A DNA stretch of 22,214 bases from contig CBFGWL010000049.1 in the NCBI GenBank assembly GCA_965652565.1, positions 1 through 22,214 on the forward strand. The letters run 5' to 3'. Of the stretch, positions 1 to 8,093 are shown in pieces (position 1 is the stretch's first letter; every line of letters starts with the position of its first letter). Origin of the DNA: RSA11 sp965652565 (GTDB lineage: Bacteria; Actinomycetota; Thermoleophilia; Solirubrobacterales; 70-9). The notes below the pieces were generated by a model. That model made no database searches and was not told where the DNA came from. It worked only from the letters and a program-made list of their open reading frames with translations. The translations under genes and the position numbers were made by a program.

Positions 1-28
1 CCCGCGATCTCGTCACATAAGGGAGGGA

Positions 29-70
29 GATCACGGGTTCGATCGCAAACCGAGAGTCGAACCTGCGATC
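29..70. repeat. Imperfect inverted repeat (14-bp stem)
   Basis: Positions 29-42 pair with 57-70 over 14 positions with one A-C mismatch (33/66) and one G-T pair (35/64), around a 14-nt loop. The core is GGTTCGA/TCGAACC. A competing smaller stem, GATCTC/GAGATC (6-11 with 27-32), overlaps its left arm. No T-run follows, so a standard intrinsic terminator is not supported. It may be the 3' end of a transcript entering from the left or a protein-binding dyad. It is not a tRNA: no acceptor or anticodon arms can be built around the GGTTCGA. Confidence 0.5.
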
Positions 71-111
71 CCGTCACCCGCCCCCGCCCGTCCGGCCCGC
101 CCGCCGCAACG

Positions 112-292
112 TTCAGCCCTGGTCGCCGGTTTTCGACTACGAGGGCTGAACGTCGGTGGTGCCGCCGGCGTTTGGCACGAGCTTCAGCCCTGGTCGTCGG
201 ATTTCGAACACGTGGGCTGAACGTCCGTGTCGCCGCCGGCGTTTCGCGCGACGTTCCGTCCTGGTCGTCGCTTTTCGACTACGTGGGCTGAA
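112..292. repeat. 71-bp tandem palindromic repeat, three copies
   Basis: Three units start at 112, 183 and 254, exactly 71 bp apart. Each has a 39-nt dyad with left arm TTCAGCCC and right arm GGGCTGAA (112-150, 183-221, 254-292), followed by a ~32-nt linker containing GCCGCCGGCGTTT in the first two units. Copies one and two have perfect arms (nine base pairs in copy one). Copy three has a decayed left arm (TTCCGTCC) and an intact right arm. The linkers are similar to each other, so this is not a CRISPR array. It could be a REP-like element or an array of binding sites; the function is unknown. Confidence 0.8.
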
Positions 293-420
293 CCTCGGCG
301 TTGGCGGGCGGCACGGGCGCACGCAAGGCGCGCGCCGTGTGCCCGAAGCCGCACGAGAGACGCTGCGGACCCGCGCCCCCGCAGAGCTCTCTCCCTCTTA
401 CTTGCCCTTCAATCCGGCCT

Positions 421-590
421 CGCGCCCGCGCGGAGCGTTCCGGCCCCGCCGCCACCTACGCCTGGGCCACCCGTCCGGCGCCCGCGGCCCCGCGCCCGCG
501 CGGAGCACCCCGGCCCCGCCGCCACCTACGCCCGCGCTACCCGACGCCGCCGCCACCCACGCCTGGAACACCCCGGCCCCGCCCCCACAC
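421..590. repeat. GC-rich degenerate direct repeat, ~70-bp period
   Basis: The block at 421-460 recurs at 491-530 (offset 70) with only a few differences; both contain CGCGCCCGCGCGGAGC followed by CGGCCCCGCCGCCACCTACG. A shorter diverged piece lies at about 545-585. Open frames cross it but encode only Pro/Ala/Arg-rich low-complexity strings, so I treat it as non-coding sequence between the palindromic array and rlmN. I see no gene anywhere in 1-614. Confidence 0.6.
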
Positions 591-600
591 CGAAGGGACC

Positions 601-606
601 TACACT
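601..606 (+). promoter_or_regulatory. Putative -10 element of rlmN (leaderless)
   Basis: TACACT fits the TANNNT -10 pattern and ends 8 nt before the ATG at 615, which would place the transcription start at or next to the start codon. No convincing -35 is visible. The same arrangement, with CG right after the hexamer, recurs before other genes in the window. Confidence 0.5.
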
Positions 607-614
607 CGGCAGGG

Positions 615-1613
<999 letters not shown>

Positions 1614-1644
1614 ACCCCACCAGAGCGCCGACCGGCAATCCGGG

Positions 1645-1650
1645 TACATT
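1645..1650 (+). promoter_or_regulatory. Putative -10 element of the RDD gene (leaderless)
   Basis: TACATT followed by CG ends 7 nt before the ATG at 1658, with no Shine-Dalgarno sequence between. This suggests a leaderless transcript independent of rlmN, which ends at 1613. Confidence 0.5.
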
Positions 1651-1657
1651 CGCCACG

Positions 1658-2650
1658 ATGGCCGATGGGCCTCAACCGAGCCCGCCCGCGCGCCGGCCTT
1701 CGCTGGCCGCCCGGGTTCTGGGCGGCGGCGCTCGCGGCGCGCAGGCCGTCGCCGAGGTGACCGGCGTCGACGAGCTAGTCGAGCGGGCCGTCGAGGAGGC
1801 GATCGTGCGCGCGCTGGAGAGCGAGGCCGTGGAGCGCGCGATCGTGCGCGTCGCCGAGGGGCCGGCGGTCGAGGAGACCGTGCAGCGCGTGCTCGCCAGC
1901 CCCGCCGTCGAGCGGGCGATCATCGAGGCGATCGACAGCCGGCTCGTCGATCGAGTCTGGGACCACATCCTCGACAGCGACGAGACGCAGAAGCTCATCG
2001 AGCGGATCGCCGACGCGCCCGAGGTGCGGCAGGCGGTGGCGGCGCAGGGGATCGGCCTCGTCGAGGACCTCGGCCGCCAGGTGAGGCGAGTGGCGGGCCA
2101 TTTGGACAACGCGATCGAGCGCGTCGCCCGGGTCGTCCTGCGCCGCCCGCAGCGCACCGAGCCCACCGACCGGGCCGGGCTGGTCACCCGCGGGCTCGCC
2201 TTCGCGATCGACCTCGCGATCCTGAACCTGATCTTCTGGGGCGTCACGGGACTCGCCCGCTCCGCCGCCGAGGCTCTCTCACCCAGGCTGGAGGACCTGC
2301 TCACGCCCGGGCTCGCGCTCGGCCTTGCCGGGTGGGTGCTCGCGAGCGCCGCCTACGTGCTCTTCTTCTGGACGCTCGCGGGGCAAACCCCCGGGATGCG
2401 CCTGCTCGCGATCCGCCTCGACTCGGGCGGCGGTACGCGCGATCTGCCCTTCCGGCGCGCCCTGCGGCGGCTCTGGTGGATCCTGCTCTCGATCCTCCCG
2501 CTGGGGCTGGGCTTCATCGGGATCCTGCTCCGTGACGACCGCCGCGCGCTACACGACCGCAAGGCCGGGACGGAGGTGATCCCGGATACCTCGAAGCTCA
2601 CGCTGGACTGGTTCCTCAACGAGGAGAAGGAGCCGTCGCGAGAGCGGTAA
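1658..2650 (+). CDS. RDD-family membrane protein with N-terminal 13-residue repeats
   Basis: 330 residues. The C-terminal part (about 165-320) is an RDD domain: Arg and Asp flank the first membrane helix (TRGLAFAIDLAI), a second hydrophobic stretch follows, then GQTPGMRLLAIRL, a third hydrophobic segment and DDRRALHDRKAGTEVI near the end. RDD proteins are integral membrane proteins mostly of unknown function, some linked to transport. The N-terminal part is Pro-rich (1-15) and then highly charged and helical. Residues 45-122 form six contiguous 13-residue units with Val or Thr at position 1 and a following acidic/aliphatic pattern, probably an amphipathic helical or coiled-coil segment. A cytoplasmic location of the repeats is inferred. 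It has its own candidate promoter and is co-oriented with the flanking genes. Confidence 0.85.
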   Translation: MADGPQPSPPARRPSLAARVLGGGARGAQAVAEVTGVDELVERAVEEAIVRALESEAVERAIVRVAEGPAVEETVQRVLASPAVERAIIEAIDSRLVDRVWDHILDSDETQKLIERIADAPEVRQAVAAQGIGLVEDLGRQVRRVAGHLDNAIERVARVVLRRPQRTEPTDRAGLVTRGLAFAIDLAILNLIFWGVTGLARSAAEALSPRLEDLLTPGLALGLAGWVLASAAYVLFFWTLAGQTPGMRLLAIRLDSGGGTRDLPFRRALRRLWWILLSILPLGLGFIGILLRDDRRALHDRKAGTEVIPDTSKLTLDWFLNEEKEPSRER

Positions 2651-2665
2651 ATGCCGCGTGACAGC

Positions 2666-2671
2666 TAGCAT
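2666..2671 (+). promoter_or_regulatory. Possible -10 element of the amino-acid importer operon
   Basis: TAGCAT lies 39 nt upstream of the GTG at 2711, between the RDD stop codon and the ribosome site. No good -35 is visible, so this is a weak call. Confidence 0.3.
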
Positions 2672-2710
2672 CTTCGGGCTTTCCGGCATCGACAAAGAGG
2701 GGAACTCGTC

Positions 2711-3589
2711 GTGACTTCAATTCGTCTTCTGTCCGTGCTCGTCCTGACCGCCGCGCTGGCCGTGTTCGTCGCCGCGTGCGGTGATGACGATGAGGAGCCC
2801 AGCGGCTCGGAGGAGGAGACGACGGCGGCGGTCAGCGCCGAGGACTGCACGCCTGAGAACCTCGAGACGGTCAAGGACGGCAAGCTGACGGTGGCCACCG
2901 ACAGCCCGGCCTTCCCGCCCTACTTCGTGGACGACGATCCGACGAACGGCGAGGGCTTCGAGAGCGCCGTCGCCTACGCGATCGCCGAGCAGCTCGGCTT
3001 CGACGAGTCCGACGTGGAGTGGACCGTGGTGCCGTTCAACGCCTCGTTCGCCCCGGGGCCCAAGGACTTCGACTTCGACGTGAACCAGATCTCCATCACG
3101 CCGAAGCGCGCGCAGCAGGTCGACTTCTCGTCGCCGTACTACGTCGCCAACCAGGCGGTCGTGGCGCTCAAGGACTCCGCCGCCGCCAGCGCGGACTCGC
3201 TCGACGACCTCTCCGAGATCAAGTTCGGCGTGCAGATCGGCACGACCAGCCTCGATGCCGTCGAGGAGGTCATCCAGCCTTCGCAGGAGCCCGCGGTCTA
3301 CGACACCTCGAACGACGTGGTCACGGCCCTCAAGCAGGAGCAGGTGGAAGCGGTCGTGGTCGACGTGCCGACGGCGTTCTACCTGACCGCCGTGCAGGTG
3401 CCGCGGGGCACGATCGTCGGCCAGTTCTCGGCCCCGGGCGGCGACGAGTGGGGCGCCCTGCTCGAGAAGGACTCGCCGCTCACCGACTGCGTCTCGTGGG
3501 CGATCGACTCCCTGCGCGATTCCGGCGAGCTCGCGGAGATCGAGCGCGAGTGGATCAGCGAGAAGGCAAACGCGCCGGTGCTCGAGTAG
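2711..3589 (+). CDS. Polar amino-acid ABC transporter, substrate-binding lipoprotein
   Basis: 292 residues, SBP family 3 (bacterial extracellular solute-binding). The N-terminus is a lipoprotein signal peptide: Arg5, a hydrophobic core, then the lipobox VAAC with Cys at about residue 23, followed by an acidic linker (GDDDEEPSGSEEE). The binding domain starts near LTVATDSPAFPPY and contains the family segment ITPKRAQQVDFSSPYY. It should be anchored outside the membrane and deliver a polar amino acid or related solute to the permease encoded next. The exact ligand cannot be read. Start: GTG at 2711 with a good ribosome site (GAGGGG, 8 nt upstream). It is the first gene of a three-gene set (2711-5244) with short gaps. 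Confidence 0.92.
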   Translation: MTSIRLLSVLVLTAALAVFVAACGDDDEEPSGSEEETTAAVSAEDCTPENLETVKDGKLTVATDSPAFPPYFVDDDPTNGEGFESAVAYAIAEQLGFDESDVEWTVVPFNASFAPGPKDFDFDVNQISITPKRAQQVDFSSPYYVANQAVVALKDSAAASADSLDDLSEIKFGVQIGTTSLDAVEEVIQPSQEPAVYDTSNDVVTALKQEQVEAVVVDVPTAFYLTAVQVPRGTIVGQFSAPGGDEWGALLEKDSPLTDCVSWAIDSLRDSGELAEIEREWISEKANAPVLE

Positions 3590-3610
3590 CGCCGATGCGC
3601 TCCCGCGACC

Positions 3611-4489
3611 GTGGCTGACGCCGCCCCCCAGGCGGGGGCGGCGCGCGATCGTCGCGCCGAGCGCGCCGCGGCACGCCGAGCGCATTCACTGCGCGGCGGC
3701 GCGATCGCGGCCATCTCGACGATCGTCTTCATCGGGGGTCTCGCGGTTCTCATCCTGACCAGCCCCGGCTGGCCGGTCGTCCGCGAGTCCTTCTTCGACG
3801 CGCAGGTCTTCGACGAGACCTTCCCGGAGATCGCGAAGTCCTTCTGGCTGGACGTCCGCGTCTTCCTCGTCGTGGAGGTCGCGGTGCTCATCCTCGGCCT
3901 GGTCGTCGCGCTCATGCGCACGGTGCGCGTGCCCGCGCTGTTCCCGCTGAAGCTGCTCGCGACCGTGTACACAGACCTCTTCCGCGGCATCCCCACGATC
4001 CTGCTCGTCTACCTCGTCGGGTTCGGGGTCCCCGCGCTCGCGCTCGGCGAGGCCGAGGACGGCTCGCGGCCGCTGGACTGGCTGCCCACGGAGCCCGTGG
4101 TGCTCGGCGGCATCGCGCTCGCGCTCTCCTACGGCGCGTACGTCGCCGAGGTCTATCGCGCCGGGCTCAACTCCGTGCACCGCGGCCAGCGCGACGCCGC
4201 GCTCGCCCTCGGGCTCACCGAGACGCAGGCCCTGCGGCACGTGATCGTGCCGCAGGCCGTGCGCCGGGTGGGGCCACCCCTGCTCAACGACTTCATCGCC
4301 CTGCAGAAGGACGTCGCCCTGCTCGCGGTGATCGGCGTCACCGGAACCGCCTTCCGCGAGGCGCAGATCGAGACCGCCGACCGCTTCGACTACACGCCGC
4401 TGCTCGGCGCGGCCCTCATGTACCTGCTGGTGACGATCCCGATGGCGCGCCTGCTCGATCGCTGGGAGCGCGGGAGGGCGCGCTCGTGA
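3611..4489 (+). CDS. Polar amino-acid ABC transporter, permease
   Basis: 292 residues, HisMQ/GlnP-type permease (BPD transporter family). A basic Ala/Arg-rich N-tail (1-28) precedes the first hydrophobic helix, and several membrane helices follow. The cytoplasmic EAA loop, which docks on the ATPase, is clear at about 176-207: VAEVYRAGLNSVHRGQ, then the ALALGLT segment and the HVIVPQAVR motif. A TDLFRGIPTILLVYL segment typical of the family lies around residue 120. The start is GTG at 3611, 21 bp after the lipoprotein stop. No strong ribosome site is visible, so the start is moderately sure. The stop codon overlaps the ATPase start by 4 nt, indicating translational coupling. Confidence 0.92.
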   Translation: MADAAPQAGAARDRRAERAAARRAHSLRGGAIAAISTIVFIGGLAVLILTSPGWPVVRESFFDAQVFDETFPEIAKSFWLDVRVFLVVEVAVLILGLVVALMRTVRVPALFPLKLLATVYTDLFRGIPTILLVYLVGFGVPALALGEAEDGSRPLDWLPTEPVVLGGIALALSYGAYVAEVYRAGLNSVHRGQRDAALALGLTETQALRHVIVPQAVRRVGPPLLNDFIALQKDVALLAVIGVTGTAFREAQIETADRFDYTPLLGAALMYLLVTIPMARLLDRWERGRARS

Positions 4490-5244
4490 GCGCCGGAAGC
4501 AAGCCCGTCGTCGAGATTCGCGGGGTCACCAAATCCTTCGGCGAGCTGGAGGTCCTGCGCGGCATCGACCTGATCGTCCACGAGCACGAGGCGGTCGCGC
4601 TGATCGGCGCGTCGGGCTCGGGCAAGTCGACGCTCTTGCGCTGCATCGATTTGCTCGAGGACATCGACGACGGCGACATCTTCCTCGACGGCGAGGTAAT
4701 CACGGATCCCGCCGTGAACTCGGTCGCGGTGCGCCGGCGCCTGGGCCTCGTCTTCCAGGCGTACAACCTCTTCCCGCACCTCAACGTGCTGGACAACGTG
4801 CTCCTCGGTCTCGTCCAGGGGCACGGCATGGCGCGCGCCGAGGCCGAGACCCGCGCGCGGGAGCTGCTCGCCCGCTTCGGCCTCGAGGGTCGCGAGCGCG
4901 ACAACCCGGATCGTCTCTCCGGGGGCCAGCAGCAGCGCGTCGCCATCGCCCGCGCCTTCGCGACACGCCCGCGCGCGATGCTTCTCGACGAGGTCACCAG
5001 CGCCCTCGATCCCGAGCTGGTCGGCGAGGTGCTCCAGGCCGTGCGCGATCTGAAGGACGAGGGCGTGACGATGATCCTGGCCACCCACGAGATGAGCTTC
5101 GCGCGCGAGGTGGCCGATCGCGTCTGCTTTTTGCACGAGGGGCGGATCGTCGAGTCCGGGCCGCCCGAGCAGCTGCTCCACGACCCGCAGCGTCCCGAGA
5201 CGCAGAAGTTCCTGCGGCGGCTGCTGGCCGCCGGGCGAGCGTAG
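4486..5244 (+). CDS. Polar amino-acid ABC transporter, ATP-binding protein
   Basis: 252 residues, the usual size for PAAT-family ATPases. Walker A GASGSGKST at residues 41-49, Q-loop in VFQAYNLFPHL, signature LSGGQQQR at about 144, Walker B MLLDE at 165-169 followed by the D-loop TSALDPE, and the switch His in ATHEM at about 201. It powers uptake through the permease encoded just upstream. The GTG start at 4486 overlaps the permease TGA (GTGA), a typical coupled start. Nothing is missing from the catalytic set. The operon appears to end here, since the next gene has its own candidate promoter. Confidence 0.95.
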   Translation: MSAGSKPVVEIRGVTKSFGELEVLRGIDLIVHEHEAVALIGASGSGKSTLLRCIDLLEDIDDGDIFLDGEVITDPAVNSVAVRRRLGLVFQAYNLFPHLNVLDNVLLGLVQGHGMARAEAETRARELLARFGLEGRERDNPDRLSGGQQQRVAIARAFATRPRAMLLDEVTSALDPELVGEVLQAVRDLKDEGVTMILATHEMSFAREVADRVCFLHEGRIVESGPPEQLLHDPQRPETQKFLRRLLAAGRA

Positions 5245-5259
5245 GACGCACACATCGGC

Positions 5260-5265
5260 AATACT
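5260..5265 (+). promoter_or_regulatory. Putative -10 element of the SDR gene (leaderless)
   Basis: AATACT followed by CG ends 8 nt before the ATG at 5274, with no Shine-Dalgarno sequence. It has the same layout as the elements at 601 and 1645. Confidence 0.4.
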
Positions 5266-5273
5266 CGCTGGCG

Positions 5274-5924
5274 ATGCTCGTCGTCATCGCAGGAGGGCAC
5301 GGCAAGATCGCGATGCGCCTCGCGCGCCTGCTCACGGGCGACGGCCACGAGGTGCGCTCGCTGATCCGCAACCCCGGCCACGCGGACGACGTGCGCGAGA
5401 CCGGCGCCGAGCCTTTGGTCTGCGACCTCGAGTCGGCGGACGACACCGAGGTCGAAGCCGCCGTGCGCGGCGCCGACGCGATCGTCTTCGCCGCGGGGGC
5501 GGGCCCCGGCAGCGGGCCCGAGCGCAAGGAGACCGTCGACTACGGCGGTGCGGTGCGGTTGATCGCTGCCGCCAAGGCGACGGGCGTCGGCCGCTACGTG
5601 ATCATCAGCTCCTACGCCGCCGATCCCAGCCACGAGGGCGATGAGGTATTCGACGTCTACCTGCGCGCGAAGGGCCGCGCCGACGCCGAGCTCGCCGCCA
5701 GCGGGCTCGACTACACGATCGTGCGGCCGGGCGGGCTCACCGACGATCCGGGCACCGGCATGGTGAGCGTCGCCGAGCACCTGCCGCGCGGCCAGGTCAG
5801 CCGCGACGACGTGGCCGCGGTGGTCGCCGCCTGCCTCGCGGAGCCCGCGACGATCGGGGCCGCCTTCGACCTCATGCAGGGCGATACGCCCATCGAGGCC
5901 GCGCTCGCGAATCTCGCGCGCTAG
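5274..5924 (+). CDS. NAD(P)-binding atypical SDR protein (NmrA/SDR_a5-like)
   Basis: 216 residues forming one Rossmann fold. The N-terminal beta strand and glycine motif are MLVVIAGGHGKIAMRLARLL (GGxGxxG-like). The segment ending VRGADAIVFAAG resembles the usual strand-4 motif. SSYAAD followed by YLRAKGRADAEL supplies the Tyr/Lys-type region of atypical short-chain reductases, then LDYTIVRPGGLTDD near residue 150. The family includes NAD(P)H-binding reductases, epimerase-like proteins and redox sensors; the substrate cannot be predicted. The ATG at 5274 follows a -10-like hexamer, suggesting a leaderless mRNA. The gene converges on the minus-strand gene ending at 5931, and the two stop codons sit in a small dyad, CTAGC/GCTAG. 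Confidence 0.85.
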   Translation: MLVVIAGGHGKIAMRLARLLTGDGHEVRSLIRNPGHADDVRETGAEPLVCDLESADDTEVEAAVRGADAIVFAAGAGPGSGPERKETVDYGGAVRLIAAAKATGVGRYVIISSYAADPSHEGDEVFDVYLRAKGRADAELAASGLDYTIVRPGGLTDDPGTGMVSVAEHLPRGQVSRDDVAAVVAACLAEPATIGAAFDLMQGDTPIEAALANLAR

Positions 5925-5930
5925 CTCCGG

Positions 5931-6275
5931 CTAGGCCAGCTCGGGGATGTGGCGCTCGAGGTGCTGGGCGATCGTGCGCTGCACCCAGCGGCGCTCCTCG
6001 GCGCTCGCCATCCGGTAGCGGCCCAGCAGGAGCTTCTGGTCGCGCAGCGGTAGGCCCGCGATCTGCCAGTTGACCGTCAAGCGCTCGAAGAGCATCTCGT
6101 AGCGGCGCTGCCAGGCGTCGTCGAGCGAGCTCGCCGCGCTCGCCGGGGGCTCGCCGATCTTGGCGATCGTCCCCGGGCTGAGCGTCTGCCGCAGGGTCAG
6201 TACGTTCCCGTGCGCGTCGGTGTAGTCCACCGTCGGCGCCGGTTCGCGCTTGCGGCGTTTCGAGCGCTTCGCCAT
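5931..6275 (-). CDS. Conserved-looking small protein of unknown function
   Basis: 114 residues; I do not recognise a family. It starts with a very basic stretch (AKRSKRRKRE), then VDYTDAHGNVLTLRQTLSPGT, which reads like a small beta hairpin, and a C-terminal helical half (DDAWQRRYEMLFERL, RYRMASAEERRWVQ). It has no signal peptide, membrane helix or cysteine, so it is probably cytoplasmic; the basic tail could touch nucleic acid or the ribosome (inference). The coding assignment is supported by its length, its own start and a -10-like TAGACT 6 nt upstream. It lies 22 bp beyond the exporter permease stop, in the same orientation, and converges with the SDR gene 6 bp away. Confidence 0.7.
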   Translation of the reverse strand: MAKRSKRRKREPAPTVDYTDAHGNVLTLRQTLSPGTIAKIGEPPASAASSLDDAWQRRYEMLFERLTVNWQIAGLPLRDQKLLLGRYRMASAEERRWVQRTIAQHLERHIPELA

Positions 6276-6281
6276 GCCCCG

Positions 6282-6287
6282 AGTCTA
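6282..6287 (-). promoter_or_regulatory. Putative -10 element of the 114-residue protein gene (leaderless)
   Basis: On the minus strand TAGACT followed by CG ends 6 nt before the ATG at 6275. The short distance implies transcription starting at the start codon. Confidence 0.45.
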
Positions 6288-6297
6288 AGAAGCGCGG

Positions 6298-7086
6298 TCA
6301 GTCGATCAGGCGCCGCGCCATCCGCGCCACCGCGATCCGCCACATGACCAACGCGAACGCGACGAGCACGGCGAGGCGGATCAGGTCCACCGCCTCGAAG
6401 CCGAATGCACTGCCGCGCACCAGTTCAACCAGGTGGTGGAGCGGGTTGACCTGCGCGACCACCTGCAGGCCCTCAGGGAGACCGTCGATCGGGAAGAAGG
6501 TGCCGGCGACGAGGAACAGCGGGGTTACGACGAGCGTCGTCACGTAGTTGAAGCTGTCGATCTTCGAGACGCTCGCCGCCACCGTGATCCCGAACGCGGC
6601 GAAGGCGAGCGCGGTGATGAAGCAGAAGAGCGGGACGAGCAACATCGCGGGCTTCGGATCGAGCCCGAAGAGCAAGGTGACGAGCAGCGGGAAGCAGCCG
6701 TAGAAGCCCGCTCGGATGCCGATCCACAGCATTTCTGCGGTGACCAGCTCCTCCACGTCTACGGGCGCGGCCAGGATCGCGTCGTAGGTGCGCTGGAAAC
6801 GCTCCTTGACGAACGTCCCGAACATCGCCGGCAGCGCACTCGAGAAGATCACCGCGGTCGCGACCATGCCCGTGCCCACGAACTCGACGTAGGGGAGCCC
6901 GTTGACGCGGTCGACGATCGTGGCGCCGAGGCCGAGCCCGAACGCAAGCAGGTAGACCACCGGCTCGAGCACGCTGGAGAACGTGACCGCCTTCCAGAAC
7001 GTCCGGAAGTTCGCGGCCTCGCGGCTCATCACCCCGGCGATCGCCGCGGGCTCCAGGCGGCGCGCGCCGACCTCTTGAGCGCTCAT
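6298..7086 (-). CDS. ABC-2 type exporter permease (NodJ/DrrB-like)
   Basis: 262 residues with about six hydrophobic helices and no binding-protein partner, as expected for ABC-2 exporters. The middle segment KERFQRTYDAILAAPVDVEELVTAEMLW is the conserved cytoplasmic loop of NodJ/DrrB-type permeases. NPLHHLVELVRGSAFG near residue 225 is the typical C-terminal signature. The partner ATPase lies immediately upstream and its TGA overlaps this ATG (ATGA), so the two are translated together. The family exports lipo-oligosaccharides, drugs or polysaccharide intermediates; the cargo is not predictable here. The open frame continues upstream to 7461 but only in antisense to the ATPase, so ATG 7086 is chosen. 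Confidence 0.9.
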   Translation of the reverse strand: MSAQEVGARRLEPAAIAGVMSREAANFRTFWKAVTFSSVLEPVVYLLAFGLGLGATIVDRVNGLPYVEFVGTGMVATAVIFSSALPAMFGTFVKERFQRTYDAILAAPVDVEELVTAEMLWIGIRAGFYGCFPLLVTLLFGLDPKPAMLLVPLFCFITALAFAAFGITVAASVSKIDSFNYVTTLVVTPLFLVAGTFFPIDGLPEGLQVVAQVNPLHHLVELVRGSAFGFEAVDLIRLAVLVAFALVMWRIAVARMARRLID

Positions 7087-7973
7087 TCCGCCTCCTCCCC
7101 GGTGAGGAGCACGAACACGTCCTCGAGCGACGCGGCACGGCGCACGGCGCCCTCGGGCACGAGCCCGTTGGCGGCGCGCTCGGCGCCCACGACCGCGACC
7201 GCCGGCCCGGCGGGACGCACGGACAGCCCGGCCGCCTCGGCCTCGGCCCGCACCTCGGCGAGCTGTGCCGGCGGGCCGTACACCTCGGCCGTCTCGCGGC
7301 CCGCGTGCTCGGCGATCAGCTCGTTGGGCTTGCCGCGGGCGATGATGCGCCCGCGCGCCATCACCGCGACCTCGTCGGCGAGGCGCTCGGCCTCCTCGAT
7401 GTAGTGGGTCGACATGAGGATGGTCGAGCCCTCCTTGCGCAACCCGTCGATCAGCGACCACAGCTCGGCGCGAATCTGCGGGTCCAGGCCGACGGTGGGC
7501 TCGTCCAACAGGACCAGCGGCGGGCGGTGGACGAGGCCGCGGGCCAGGAGCAGGCGGCGGCGCATGCCGCCGGAGAGCTTGTCGACGGCGTCGCGCCGGC
7601 GATCGGTGAGCCGGGCGATCGCGAGCGCCCGCTCGACCGCCTCGCCCACGTCTGGGACGCGATAGAGCCGCGCGAAGACCGCCAGGTTGTCCTCGACCGT
7701 GACGTCGACGTCGAGGTTGTCGAGCTGCGGAACGACGCCCATCTGCCCGCGCGCGACCTTCGCCTCCCGGGGCAGCTCGTGGCCCAACACGCGGATCGTG
7801 CCCTCGTCCGCGATCGCCTGCCCGGTGAGCATGCGCATCGTCGTCGACTTGCCGGCGCCGTTCGGGCCGAGCAACCCGAGGCAGATCCCGCGCGGTACCT
7901 CCAGGTCGAGGCCGTCCACGGCGGTGATCTCGCCGAAGCGCTTGACGACCCCTCTGAGCTCGATCGCGGACAT
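7083..7973 (-). CDS. ABC-2 type exporter ATPase (NodI/DrrA-like)
   Basis: 296 residues. Walker A GPNGAGKST at about 35-43, the GVVPQLDNLDVDVTVEDNL segment characteristic of NodI/DrrA ATPases, signature LSGGMRRR, Walker B LVLLDEPTVGLDP and the switch His in STHYIEEAE. A ~70-residue C-terminal extension ends in ASLEDVFVLLTG, as in the family. With the permease it forms a two-gene exporter. The start ATG 7973 has no Shine-Dalgarno sequence (CGCCGCG precedes it), consistent with a leaderless or weakly initiated gene, although I could not find a clean TANNNT hexamer. It is divergent from the hydrolase gene at 8094, with about 120 bp between them. Confidence 0.93.
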   Translation of the reverse strand: MSAIELRGVVKRFGEITAVDGLDLEVPRGICLGLLGPNGAGKSTTMRMLTGQAIADEGTIRVLGHELPREAKVARGQMGVVPQLDNLDVDVTVEDNLAVFARLYRVPDVGEAVERALAIARLTDRRRDAVDKLSGGMRRRLLLARGLVHRPPLVLLDEPTVGLDPQIRAELWSLIDGLRKEGSTILMSTHYIEEAERLADEVAVMARGRIIARGKPNELIAEHAGRETAEVYGPPAQLAEVRAEAEAAGLSVRPAGPAVAVVGAERAANGLVPEGAVRRAASLEDVFVLLTGEEAE

Positions 7974-8093
7974 CGCGGCGAGTTAGGTAAGCAGAGCGGC
8001 GCCCCGGCCGCGCTCCGCCCCCTCACCTCAACACCTGGACCAGGCAGCGCGCGCCCTATTTGCGGTCCCACGAAAAGCGGGCGATGGAAGGGT

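Noticed and set aside
36..63. tRNA fragment suggested by GGTTCGA
   Set aside because: The motif is part of a simple inverted repeat; no acceptor, D or anticodon arms can be built.
112..292. CRISPR-like array of ~39-nt repeats and ~32-nt spacers
   Set aside because: Only three units, and the would-be spacers are similar to each other (about 25 of 32 positions between the first two); no cas genes are present.
156..614. N-terminal extension of rlmN
   Set aside because: The frame is open only because of GC-rich repeats; the translation is low complexity and family homology begins at ATG 615.
7305..8093. Long upstream extension of the hydrolase frame
   Set aside because: It runs antisense through the NodI-like ATPase; the signal peptide starts at GTG 8094.
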